From positions 1 to 37,546 of the forward strand of contig JBNKFQ010000249.1 of NCBI GenBank assembly GCA_050289385.1: a stretch of DNA of 37,546 nt. Reading direction: 5' to 3'. Shown here one piece after another: positions 24,921 through 33,330 of the stretch. Below the pieces are notes generated by a model. That model saw only the letters and a list, made by a program, of their open reading frames with translations. It did not search any database and was not told where the DNA came from. The DNA comes from JBNKFQ01 sp050289385. GTDB lineage: Bacteria > Pseudomonadota > Gammaproteobacteria > Pseudomonadales > Porticoccaceae. The position numbers were made by a program, and so were the translations under genes. Each line of letters starts with the position of its first letter. Position 1 is the first letter of the stretch.

Positions 24921-25200
24921 CTAGTACTCCTTCAAGGTGATATTGCCGTATTCAGTTGGCTTGTCAGCGTTCATGGCAAGGCGCACCTCGCCGGGAATGG
25001 CTGTAGCCCTTGCCAAGAGGTGCAACGACGTCCATGGGCGCTGACAAGCCAACCCGCAGGGCGCTCCCGTGGTGCCCGCCCGCCCGCCCGCCGCGTTGCC
25101 GTGCTTGCCAAGGGCTACGGCCATTGTCTGCGCACGGCGCCTTGCTGGCGAACACCACGGGAGCGCTGAACACCGCAATATCACCCTGAAGGAGTACTAG
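24921..25200. repeat. 280-bp non-coding element with terminal inverted repeats and nested, cross-pairing hairpins
   Basis: The ends 24921-24946 and 25175-25200 are inverted repeats matching at 25 of 26 positions and both terminate in CTAG. Inside are hairpin 1 (24955-24976 with 25032-25053, 20 of 22 paired) and hairpin 2 (25061-25074 with 25153-25166, 14 of 14). The loop of hairpin 1 (24996-25017) is complementary to the loop of hairpin 2 (25104-25125) at 20 of 22 positions; the wider blocks 24976-25030 and 25091-25145 match in inverted order at 40 of 55. No reading frame in it looks coding. It ends 26 bases before the next gene's start. A 56-bp fossil copy of the left end lies at 4093-4148. 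A structured RNA or a non-autonomous mobile element are both possible. Confidence 0.75.
25075..25089 (-). other. G-quadruplex motif with single-base loops
   Basis: The plus strand reads CCC-G four times, so the minus strand carries GGGCGGGCGGGCGGG. Four G3 tracts separated by single bases is the most stable class of intramolecular G-quadruplex sequence. It lies at the boundary between the two inverted halves of the structured element, within the loop of hairpin 2. Folding in vivo is inferred. Confidence 0.7.
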
Positions 25201-25226
25201 TACCTGCAGAAAGGGAATATCTAACA

Positions 25227-25892
25227 ATGGTCAGAATCCATACCTTATTGGTGGGTCTTGGAGTAATGTATCTTGGCGCCTGTTCTTCGGCCGCTCCAAC
25301 CCCGTCCGTTCCGCCCCAGCGTGACCGCATGGTGCCGGTACCTGTTGATGCCAAAACCGGCTATTTGCCGACCAGAACAAGCCTTGAACCCGATGAGGTG
25401 CGTGTTCTCAAGGCGGATGTACTGGTGCGGGAAAAAACGCCTGTGCGGCCCTCCAGTCAATTGATAGTCGTTCAAGGGGAGGAATACTATGTTGAGCAGT
25501 TGCGCATGCTGAAACGCTTTGGTGAGGTTATTGGTCTGGAGGAACTGCGGCAACGCCTGGCGGCACAGGGGCTGACCGCCAGAGTGGGTGGGCTTGCGAC
25601 CAGAGACTCGGTCAAACAGGCGTGCACGCTGTACCGTCCGTTTTTGTTGCTGACGGCCTCTGTAAACACAGACAAAACCATGCGGCGACCGGTGATGAGT
25701 ATGGAGCTGCTGGACCCTTGTGCAGGGTTTGTGCAGCTGTTTGCTGCCCGCACCATGACGTCATTGCTGGGAAGTGGTAGTGACCAGAAAGTGCGTCGTC
25801 CACTGTTTAATTCACTGATTGACTGGATAGATATCTCTGAGCGTTTTGCGCGAGACGCCGGTTTGGGAGAAGGGGGTTCCGATGCACTCTAG
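25227..25892 (+). CDS. lipoprotein of unknown function
   Basis: The 221-residue product has a lipoprotein signal, MVRIHTLLVGLGVMYLGAC, with lipobox LGAC (Cys19), then a Ser/Pro-rich linker. The mature part has a 'VQGEEYYVEQLRMLKRFGEVIGLEELRQRL' segment and two cysteines (in QACTLYR and DPCAG). I do not recognise a family. AAGGGA (25211-25216) is about ten bases before the ATG, just outside the structured element. The coding end overlaps the M16 peptidase start by 11 bases, so the two proteins are co-translated and may act together in the envelope. Confidence 0.78.
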   Translation: MVRIHTLLVGLGVMYLGACSSAAPTPSVPPQRDRMVPVPVDAKTGYLPTRTSLEPDEVRVLKADVLVREKTPVRPSSQLIVVQGEEYYVEQLRMLKRFGEVIGLEELRQRLAAQGLTARVGGLATRDSVKQACTLYRPFLLLTASVNTDKTMRRPVMSMELLDPCAGFVQLFAARTMTSLLGSGSDQKVRRPLFNSLIDWIDISERFARDAGLGEGGSDAL

Positions 25893-28710
25893 TTCCCGAA
25901 TATGGGGTCAGTTTTTGACCGGGTTGTTGTGTCTGCTGATAGCTGGTTCGGTGTTCGCACAGCGCAAACCAGCCGGGAGTGCGAGCAATGGGGCCGAGGC
26001 TGTGCCCAACGTCTATCAGGGGCAATTGGCAAACGGGTTGACGTACTTTCTCCAGAATCACAGCGAACCGGGTAATCCCCAGGGGGTGGAGGTGCGCCTG
26101 GTGGTCAAGGCTGGCTCCCTGCATGAGCAGGAGGGTGAGCGCGGTTTTGCCCACTTGGTGGAACACCTGGCATTTGCCGGTACGGAAGATTTTAGTGAGG
26201 AAGACATAGACAAGGCGTTGCTGGATTTGAATGTCGCGTCAGGTCAGCACCGAAATGCTTTTACCACTCATGACAGTACCTATTATCTGCTCAATTTGCC
26301 GAGAGGAAATGGCAATACTCTGGATGTTGCGTTTCGCATAATATCGAATTGGGCTTTTGGAAATACATTTGATGATCGCCAGGTGAGTCGCGAGGTCAAG
26401 GTTATCGAGCAGGAACGGCATTTGCGTGGCTCTGCGTTGCCCGATGCCAACTCAGCCTGGGCAGATTTGCTGTTGCAAGGCACTCGCATTGCCGACCGCA
26501 GTCCAATTGGCACAACGGCTGATTTGGCAACTGCTACACCGCGTCGCCTTAAAGACTTTTATAAACGTTGGTATCGCCCGGATCGTATGGCGTTGATTGT
26601 CGTTGGCAATTTTCGAAGACCCAGAACGGAAGAGCAGATTCGTCAATATTTTAATGCACCGGCTGCGTCGAAAGAGAAGCTGTTTGAACCGGAACCACTG
26701 CAGTTTAACAACCGGTTAACCGTGGGTGTGGTGCCTGACTCAAGCGTCACAATTCCCAGTGCGCGCATGGATATCTTGTTGAGCAGGTCCTTGCGCAGTG
26801 ATCAGGACTGGTATCGTTCCACGGCGAGTGCGGCGCTGTTGTCGAGTATTATGCAAAATCGTTTTGCCCAGAGGCTTGATGATTTGGGTGCGGATTTTGT
26901 CGATATTTCGGTGGATACACAACGTTATCGACACTACGGATCGCTCTTTCGATTGAGTGCCTATGCCAGTGAACAAAAATTGCCCGATGCGCTGACTTTA
27001 CTGCAAACCGAATTATTGCGCGCCTGCCGTTTTGGTTTTCAGCCCGATGAAGTGGAGTTTGCGCGTCGCATCCTGGTGGCGGAGTGGGGAACCTGGGGCA
27101 GTAATTACCGAGGCAGTTATATTTCGCAATTGATGACGTCGATCCAGTCTCACTTTTTGTATGGATATCCGCTGCCGCCACCGTCGCAATACGTAGTCGA
27201 TAGCCTGAATGCATTGCGATCGATAAACCTGACGGATCTGCAACAGGATGTATCGCAATTGTGCGACGGTCAGAATATTTTTCGAGCGGCGGGTGTCACC
27301 CTGCCACTGGGGCTGGCCGGCAATACGAATATCTCCACAGAAAGTTTGCGACAGGCAATATCTCGAATCGACAAGGAAAAACTGCAATCTGTTGATTTCG
27401 GCATAGTGAGTTCACTGGTGCTGCCCGAGTTGCGCAGCGAGGGCTATATCGACCAGAAAGAGACGTATTCTCCAATGTCGTTAACCGTGTTGACTCTGAA
27501 CAATGGCATCAAAGTCGTACTGGCACCTGCGCGCTTCAAGGGCGACATCTATTTTTCAGCGGTGGCGGATGGTGGATTGTCTACGGTTCCAGGGGCCAAT
27601 AAAGCATTAAGTTATCTTGCGCAGCAGACTCTTGAAGACTCACCTCCCCCGGGTATGACGGCCAACCAGTACCGCCAGTATTTGATCGACAAGGGAATTT
27701 CTATTAATTTGTCGATTGCACCGAATTATCACGGATTAAAAGGTTATTTTCCGCGCCAGCATATGCAGGAGGCTCTCAAGCTGATTGCCTGGCTGCTTTC
27801 CCGTCACCAGCCTGATCCGGTAGTGTTTGCCCGGCATAAAACCACATTGTTGACGCACTATCGGAATATCGAGAATGCGCCCGATCGGCGTTTTGGCGTG
27901 GGTATTAACAGACAGTTGTATGCCAATACGCCTGTTTACCTGGAACCCGACGCCGAACAATTAAAACGTGTAACCTTGCAGCAGGTAGAAACGCTTTATG
28001 CCGCCACTTTTGGCGCACCGGGAAATTTGAATATGATTTTGTCGGGTGATTTTAATAAAAACGATACGCAGAAACTGGCAGGCGAAATTTTTGGGCAATT
28101 GTCAGACAAATCAGCGCAGATTGCAGCTGTTGATACTCGTTTTAATCCCGGTAATGCAGGTTTGCTTCAGGTAAAAGGCAACCCCAATAATCGCACCGAT
28201 ATTCATATTAATTTTCAGACGCCACTGGCGAATTGGAGTTGGGAAGCAGAAGCAGAAATAAAAACCCTGGGTCGCTTGTTGGGAATGGCAGTATACAAGC
28301 GCATTCGTCAAGAGGAAGGGTTGGCTTATGCGGCCCATGGTTATGGTAGTGCGCATCAGGCGCCCTATGCGTACACCAGTGTGGGGCTGGATATCAGCAC
28401 GGGTCCGGAAAGCCATCAGCGGGTACTGAATTTGTTTTGGGAGGTGGTGGCAGCGGTGCAACAAAATGGTTTTGCCGAGGACCAGTTGGCAGCCGTAAAA
28501 TCTGAATTGTTGTCGGAATTTCGCAGTGACCTTGGCAATGTGCAAAGTTATATGGATTTGCTGCTGGAGTGCATGTTGCGGGGGGACTGGTATCACAGTT
28601 TATGGAAGTATCCCGACGGGCTGAATCTTGTGGACAATGAGCGCCTGGTTCGCCTCGCACAAAAAATGTTTGGCAAAGACCTGGCATTGATCGCGACATA
28701 TGAGCCTTAA
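25882..28710 (+). CDS. M16 family zinc metallopeptidase, two-domain pitrilysin type, exported
   Basis: The ATG at 25882 follows a GAAGGGGG site and gives 942 residues beginning with a signal peptide (hydrophobic core about 11-26, AGSVFAQ). The N-terminal half has the inverted zinc motif HLVEH (His91, Glu94, His95), and Glu171 falls 75 residues on, as required for the third ligand. The second half repeats the M16 fold without the motif and contains the 'R.Y...........G..Y' region (KRIRQEEGLAYAAHGYG). Such periplasmic proteases degrade short peptides. It overlaps the lipoprotein gene, so a membrane-bound partner is likely. The residue at position 2 of the motif is Leu rather than the more frequent Phe. 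Confidence 0.93.
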   Translation: MHSSSRIWGQFLTGLLCLLIAGSVFAQRKPAGSASNGAEAVPNVYQGQLANGLTYFLQNHSEPGNPQGVEVRLVVKAGSLHEQEGERGFAHLVEHLAFAGTEDFSEEDIDKALLDLNVASGQHRNAFTTHDSTYYLLNLPRGNGNTLDVAFRIISNWAFGNTFDDRQVSREVKVIEQERHLRGSALPDANSAWADLLLQGTRIADRSPIGTTADLATATPRRLKDFYKRWYRPDRMALIVVGNFRRPRTEEQIRQYFNAPAASKEKLFEPEPLQFNNRLTVGVVPDSSVTIPSARMDILLSRSLRSDQDWYRSTASAALLSSIMQNRFAQRLDDLGADFVDISVDTQRYRHYGSLFRLSAYASEQKLPDALTLLQTELLRACRFGFQPDEVEFARRILVAEWGTWGSNYRGSYISQLMTSIQSHFLYGYPLPPPSQYVVDSLNALRSINLTDLQQDVSQLCDGQNIFRAAGVTLPLGLAGNTNISTESLRQAISRIDKEKLQSVDFGIVSSLVLPELRSEGYIDQKETYSPMSLTVLTLNNGIKVVLAPARFKGDIYFSAVADGGLSTVPGANKALSYLAQQTLEDSPPPGMTANQYRQYLIDKGISINLSIAPNYHGLKGYFPRQHMQEALKLIAWLLSRHQPDPVVFARHKTTLLTHYRNIENAPDRRFGVGINRQLYANTPVYLEPDAEQLKRVTLQQVETLYAATFGAPGNLNMILSGDFNKNDTQKLAGEIFGQLSDKSAQIAAVDTRFNPGNAGLLQVKGNPNNRTDIHINFQTPLANWSWEAEAEIKTLGRLLGMAVYKRIRQEEGLAYAAHGYGSAHQAPYAYTSVGLDISTGPESHQRVLNLFWEVVAAVQQNGFAEDQLAAVKSELLSEFRSDLGNVQSYMDLLLECMLRGDWYHSLWKYPDGLNLVDNERLVRLAQKMFGKDLALIATYEP

Positions 28711-28746
28711 ATTCAGATTTATTATACAGTTAATCTAGTAAATAAC

Positions 28747-29349
28747 ATGGCCGACTCATTTCAAAAAGTTCTCAACTTCTGGTTTGGTTCCTATGTCGAT
28801 GAAGTCAGCTGTGCGAACCAGCAATCGAAATTGTGGTGGGGCAAGGATCCAAAGGCAGATCGCCAAATAAAGGAAAATTTTGAAAGTGACTTGCATGAGC
28901 TTGTTCAGGGACAGCGCGATGACTGGTTGCATACGCCGCAAGCAAGGCTCGGAGCAATAATTGTACTCGACCAGTTCAGTCGCAATATTTATCGTGACAC
29001 TGTTCAGGCTTTTACTCAGGACAACCTGGCGTTGCAGTTATGCAGGGATGGTTTGGCATCTGGTACTGATTTGTCATTGCGCCCGCTTGAAAAAGTCTTT
29101 TTTTATTTGCCGCTGGAGCATGCCGAGTCTATTGAACTACAAGTGCTTTCCGTCGAACTGTTCAAGAACTTGCGAAATGATGTTTTGCCAGAAAATCGAG
29201 ATTTGTTTAATGGTTATGTCGATTTTGCCGAACGTCACAAAAGCATTATTGAGCGGTTTGGGCGCTTTCCGCATCGCAATGCAGCGATGGGTAGAAAGTC
29301 AACATCGGAAGAGGTCGAGTTTTTATTGCAGCCGGGCAGTGGGTTTTAG
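28747..29349 (+). CDS. DUF924 family protein
   Basis: This 200-residue soluble protein matches the DUF924 pattern: an N-terminal VLNFWFG, then KLWWGKDPKADRQIKENF, a central ARLGAIIVLDQFSRNIYRDT, FFYLPLEHAE, and a C-terminal FGRFPHRNAAMGRKSTSEEVEFL. The family is widespread and helical (TPR-like in known structures); its biochemical role is not established. It begins 36 bases after the M16 gene on the same strand and ends before a strong terminator, so it may be the last gene of that operon. No clear ribosome binding site precedes the ATG. Confidence 0.92.
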   Translation: MADSFQKVLNFWFGSYVDEVSCANQQSKLWWGKDPKADRQIKENFESDLHELVQGQRDDWLHTPQARLGAIIVLDQFSRNIYRDTVQAFTQDNLALQLCRDGLASGTDLSLRPLEKVFFYLPLEHAESIELQVLSVELFKNLRNDVLPENRDLFNGYVDFAERHKSIIERFGRFPHRNAAMGRKSTSEEVEFLLQPGSGF

Positions 29350-29486
29350 GACGGGTCTATACCAGGGCCTGTTAACACTGATTGGATTGAACAGCCCACT
29401 CGGAATCTATTATCGAGTGATAATTTAGTGCTGGATGAAATTTGAGACTGTGTGGGCGTTTTAATTTAAATGTTATTGATAAACCT

Positions 29487-29528
29487 GACTAAAGCCGCTG
29501 TATCAACACCGGCTTTGGTCGTTTTTTT
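29487..29528 (+). terminator. Rho-independent terminator after the DUF924 gene
   Basis: AAAGCCG (29491-29497) pairs with CGGCTTT (29510-29516). The stem extends outward through a T-G wobble and GAC/GTC to 29487 and 29520, around a 12-base loop. Seven T residues follow at 29522-29528. It ends the plus-strand series; on the minus strand no comparable T run follows the stem. The rest of the 29350-29559 gap shows nothing else. Confidence 0.85.
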
Positions 29529-29559
29529 AGGTCTTGGCAGGCATTGCAGCAGTGTGGAA

Positions 29560-30735
29560 TTATGCTGCTACTGTTTGCCTTATATTATTATAGTATTCGA
29601 TTATACCGATGGTGTCGGCTTGTGCCATTGCAGATTTTACCTGATCTGAAGACATCCCTATTTCAAGCTTTGCATTATTTACTTGCAAATCCAAATGCAG
29701 GTCGCCAGCTTGTGCATAGGTCTCATTCCATTCTGTAATGGCATTGTTAATGTCAGTGACAACTGCGTTGTAATCGGCCGATCCGGCGTCTGATATCGCA
29801 GTGCGTATATCAGTAATTGCCGCATTTACATCACTCTCGAGGTTTTGCCATTCCTGTAGAACAGCTTGCAAATTTGCTTCAATTTCCTCTGTTTGAGAGG
29901 CCATTGCTGCAAAATTGTTAGCCAGTATGTGCAGAGTAGATACGTCTGCAGTCAGACCTGTTATTTCCTGCTGGTCAGCAGCAATTGCCGCTTTGTCGGC
30001 TTTAATTTTTTCAGCGTCCAGGGCGATATATGTAGTAGCAACGGCAATTGCAGGTCCGAGCACAAACCAGACCGCAGCACCCACTGGCCACAATGCTATT
30101 GTTGCTACAACACCAATAGTTAAAGCGACACCATCCACAATGGCCAGACCGATTATCGCGGCGGTAAGACTTTTAATTTCACTTTGCAGGCTGGCAATAT
30201 CTGCATTTAATTTATCAATTTGCTGCTGATCTGCTTGCGCGTCCTGTGTTGATTTTGTCGCAATGCTTTGCAGTTGGGTTGCCATGTCTGGCAGTACATC
30301 CTGAAAGTTGCGTATGCTCGTTACCGCACCTGAGATAAAAGTGGTGATAAGGTTAAGCTGGCTGGACAAGCTCGAGAGATCCTGATTAAGAGTGTCCAGT
30401 GCACTTTGATCTGAAGGGTTGGAAACCAGTGTGTCTGCCTGGGTTTTGGCGTTTTGCAGAAGCTGGCTGATTATATTGTTATAACCTCTTACTTCATCCG
30501 GTACGTCCAGCAAGCGAGCCATTACATCATTGACCCAGTTAAGCGCATCGCTATTAGCCTTCTCGTATGCGTTGACGAAATCTTGCCAGTCGGGTGGGTT
30601 TTGGTTAAGCGTGGGCAAGCTCGAGGCTAGCACACTGGTAACCAGAGTGTTAACTGCTGCAACGTTTTGCTTGTAGGTGTTTTGGGTTTTGGCGAGGGAT
30701 ACAGAATTTTTACGAATTGCCAGAGCTAAAGACAT
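29560..30735 (-). CDS. HBL/ClyA-type alpha-helical pore-forming toxin-like protein
   Basis: The ATG at 30735 is five bases after GGAGGAAG. The 391-residue product is cysteine-free and built of long helices rich in Gln, Asn, Ala and Ser. One long hydrophobic block (about residues 191-239, including VDGVALTIGVVATIALWPVGAAVW) sits between helices. This single hydrophobic hairpin embedded in a coiled helical bundle is the plan of the HBL/NHE and ClyA superfamily of pore-forming toxins (Bacillus HblB/NheA, Vibrio MakA). No signal peptide is seen, so release would need another route or lysis. The assignment is by architecture; a non-toxin membrane-remodelling protein is possible. It is alone on its strand. 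Confidence 0.68.
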   Translation of the reverse strand: MSLALAIRKNSVSLAKTQNTYKQNVAAVNTLVTSVLASSLPTLNQNPPDWQDFVNAYEKANSDALNWVNDVMARLLDVPDEVRGYNNIISQLLQNAKTQADTLVSNPSDQSALDTLNQDLSSLSSQLNLITTFISGAVTSIRNFQDVLPDMATQLQSIATKSTQDAQADQQQIDKLNADIASLQSEIKSLTAAIIGLAIVDGVALTIGVVATIALWPVGAAVWFVLGPAIAVATTYIALDAEKIKADKAAIAADQQEITGLTADVSTLHILANNFAAMASQTEEIEANLQAVLQEWQNLESDVNAAITDIRTAISDAGSADYNAVVTDINNAITEWNETYAQAGDLHLDLQVNNAKLEIGMSSDQVKSAMAQADTIGIIEYYNNIRQTVAA

Positions 30736-30901
30736 GATGCTTCCTCCATGAATTGGATTGTAGTGCCGCGTTGATTTCGCGACTAAATCAGCGTAGTTCA
30801 TAAAAACTGCAGTGTCAAAGTCTTGCAAGTAAATTGATTTAGGGAACCACTTGATTAATTACAGTATGTTTCTGGTGGGACACATTGCAAGATATCGCAG
30901 C

Positions 30902-31327
30902 TCAGAATGGCCTCACTATCACCATGATTATAATTCCGATCAATAACAATACCGGTGCTTCGTTAAACCAGCGAAAAAAAGTATGGCTGTGGATGTTGCG
31001 ATCTTCTTTTAATTGCCGCATGTAATACAAACACATATGGTGATAAATGATTAACAGTGCTACCAAAGTCATTTTGACGTAAAACCAGGCCGAGTTCAGG
31101 AAGTAATCCGGGTTCATGGCAAATAGCCAGCTGCCGAAAATGATGGTGGCAATCATTGATGGTGTGGCGATGGCTCGAGACAATTTATGCTCCATGACCT
31201 TAAAGCGTTCAATGCTCGTTTTGTCCTCTGCCATGGAGTGATAAACAAACAGTCGTGGCAAATAAAATAGTGCTGCAAACCAGCACACCACACTAATGAC
31301 ATGCCCCGCTTCAATCCATTCGTACAT
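30902..31327 (-). CDS. hemJ: protoporphyrinogen IX oxidase HemJ
   Basis: This 141-residue protein has four hydrophobic segments and the HemJ (UPF0093) pattern: the N-terminal WIEAGHVISVVCWFAALFYLPRLFVYH, MEHKLSRAIATPSM, SAWFYVKMTLVALLIIYHHMC and a final RWFNEAPVLLLIGIIIMVIVRPF. The conserved His and the Lys of the FYVK stretch that mark the family are present. It oxidises protoporphyrinogen IX in the inner membrane in bacteria lacking HemG or HemY. GGAG (31334-31337) precedes the ATG. Its nearness to argC is conserved in related bacteria as I recall it, although here the ClC gene sits between them. Confidence 0.93.
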   Translation of the reverse strand: MYEWIEAGHVISVVCWFAALFYLPRLFVYHSMAEDKTSIERFKVMEHKLSRAIATPSMIATIIFGSWLFAMNPDYFLNSAWFYVKMTLVALLIIYHHMCLYYMRQLKEDRNIHSHTFFRWFNEAPVLLLIGIIIMVIVRPF

Positions 31328-31420
31328 TCTTTTCTCCGGTTACCTGACTTTTAATATTGTGCAACACTGAAAATTAGTGCTTGCTGTTTGAGTGCGCGAA
31401 GCTCGATCCGCAACCCGCCC

Positions 31421-33187
31421 CTATTGATAATATCCATCAATATCCTTTTGAGTAATCACGCCAGCTACTTCGGATTGTAGCGGTGTAGTGGTTACTCGAC
31501 TAACGTAAACCGCACGTGCATTATGCTGCTGCATAACTTCCTGTGCTTCCTTGAGCGTAGCTCGCGAGTGCACGGGCTTAAGCTGGTGGCGCTTGCCCGG
31601 GATTTCCAATAGATCAATAGTTTGATCTTCCTCCCACAGAGCCGTATCGGACTCTTGCAGGTAGCGAGCGAGGTCAGAGGGGTATAACAGGTGTTTGGGT
31701 TCGCCAATATCCTCGATCACCAGCCAGTCGGGTTTTGCGTCCAGAAGCTCCTTTGCTTTCCCCCAGACCAAAAGCCTGGGGCTGCACACAAATTTGCTAT
31801 TCATCAGGCTGGTAACGCCAGCCCGACTTAACATCTGGATAACGGGTGATGACAATCGATCCGGGTCGTGGCCGATCAGGAACAGCCCCGGCAGTCGTGC
31901 CACCAGTCTTGCAGTGATGCAAGCTACCACAATGATTAGCATTGCAGGCATTAGCAGTTTCGGGTTGTACGTCAGCTCCAGCAAGGCCATTAATGCCGCC
32001 AGTGGTGCGTTGAGCACCGCACCCATCATGGCGCCCATTCCCAGCATGGCGTAAAAACCGCTGTCAGGCGCATTACCCGGAAACAGCATTGCCCCCAACA
32101 GACCCAGCGCCCCGCCCAGGCAAGCACCTGAAACCAGGGTGGGAGAAATCATACCGCCAGGCAGCCCCAGCCCGACTACAGTTGATGCCACTGTCAGCTT
32201 GGCCAAGCCAATAGCAATCAGTATGAACAAACCGAGCTGACCCATCAGGGCTTGTTCAATTGTGTCGTAACCGAGCCCGAGTAATTGTGGCAACATTAAG
32301 CCCGCGCTACCCGCAATCAGCCCGGCAACAATTGCTCGCAACAAAACAGGCTGACTTTGTACCCGTGTGCTTAACTTGTGCAATCGCAAAATCCCGGCGG
32401 CCACGGTACCAATTAGCAAACCGGACAAAACAAGGTACGGGAGTTCCCACAAACTGTTCATTTCCAATGATGGAACCTGAAAAGCCGGGGCATCTCCATA
32501 GGTGGTTTGTGATACCACCGCACCGCATACGGCTGCCAGTATCACCGGGATAAAGCCGGTAACCGTGTATTCCATTAGCACGACTTCCATGGCAAAGATC
32601 ACTCCCGCCAGTGGTGTATTGAACGATGCAGCAATGGCAGCAGCTGCACCGCAGCCAGCCAATAACCTGAGATTGTTGTTGGGCAATTTCATTTGGCGCC
32701 CGAGCCCGCTGGCGCATGCAGCGCCCAGATGCACAGCCGGACCTTCGCGGCCCACAGGGTTACCTGTAGACATTAGCAGTGAGCCGCATACAAATTGAAC
32801 CAGAGCATTCCCGCCGGGCAAACGCCCCTGATGCTGATGGACCCTGTCCACCACGTGAGTGACACCGGATTTTTGTCGGTTTTTGTCGACAAAGGACAGG
32901 ATAATGCCGACCAGTACAGCGCCACTCAGCGGTAATAGAAACTGGGTATATTGGGTAAGAGATTCAAAGACCTCCGTATCATCACCGCCCAGCAAGGCAT
33001 GCAGTGGCAACTCGAATGACATTCGGAACAAAACGGCCAGTAGCCCTGCGGCAAGGCCGCTAATGCAACCAAGAATGGCCAGTTGCGGCAGGGCATCGGC
33101 ATGGGCCAGACGGTAGCGGAAATTATCCAGGTATGCACTGAACCAGCGTTGCATCAGGGTTTTTTGGTCATTGTGTTGTGGGGGCAT
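31421..33187 (-). CDS. ClC family chloride channel or transporter with C-terminal CBS pair
   Basis: The 588-residue product has a ClC membrane domain (about residues 35-435) and two CBS-like domains (about 440-588). Signature segments are STGNPVGREGPAVHLG (140-155) with the gating Glu148, NTPLAGVIFAMEV (190-202) and GLGLPGGMISPTLVSGA. The usual GSGIP chloride-site motif reads STGNP. At the internal proton-glutamate position, following the conserved Glu201, the residue is Val202, as in animal ClC channels, so the protein might conduct chloride without strict proton coupling; some antiporters also lack this Glu. CBS domains suggest control by adenine nucleotides. It is transcribed towards hemJ, with a 93-base gap. 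Confidence 0.9.
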   Translation of the reverse strand: MPPQHNDQKTLMQRWFSAYLDNFRYRLAHADALPQLAILGCISGLAAGLLAVLFRMSFELPLHALLGGDDTEVFESLTQYTQFLLPLSGAVLVGIILSFVDKNRQKSGVTHVVDRVHQHQGRLPGGNALVQFVCGSLLMSTGNPVGREGPAVHLGAACASGLGRQMKLPNNNLRLLAGCGAAAAIAASFNTPLAGVIFAMEVVLMEYTVTGFIPVILAAVCGAVVSQTTYGDAPAFQVPSLEMNSLWELPYLVLSGLLIGTVAAGILRLHKLSTRVQSQPVLLRAIVAGLIAGSAGLMLPQLLGLGYDTIEQALMGQLGLFILIAIGLAKLTVASTVVGLGLPGGMISPTLVSGACLGGALGLLGAMLFPGNAPDSGFYAMLGMGAMMGAVLNAPLAALMALLELTYNPKLLMPAMLIIVVACITARLVARLPGLFLIGHDPDRLSSPVIQMLSRAGVTSLMNSKFVCSPRLLVWGKAKELLDAKPDWLVIEDIGEPKHLLYPSDLARYLQESDTALWEEDQTIDLLEIPGKRHQLKPVHSRATLKEAQEVMQQHNARAVYVSRVTTTPLQSEVAGVITQKDIDGYYQ

Positions 33188-33330
33188 AGTGCGTTATATC
33201 CAAAGATTCGCCGGTAGTTTAACGTATGTGAAGCGAGAAATTGGAGGCACCCCTATCTTTCAACTTCCAGCTTCGTTTCAGGTATTATTACCAACTCTGT
33301 GATATATCCATCAATGCAAGGCGGGTTAAC

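Noticed and set aside
24921..25227. Two minus-strand open frames of 87 codons inside the structured element
   Set aside because: They follow the inverted repeats and C-rich tract, are low in complexity and match no protein pattern; the sequence is better explained by structure.
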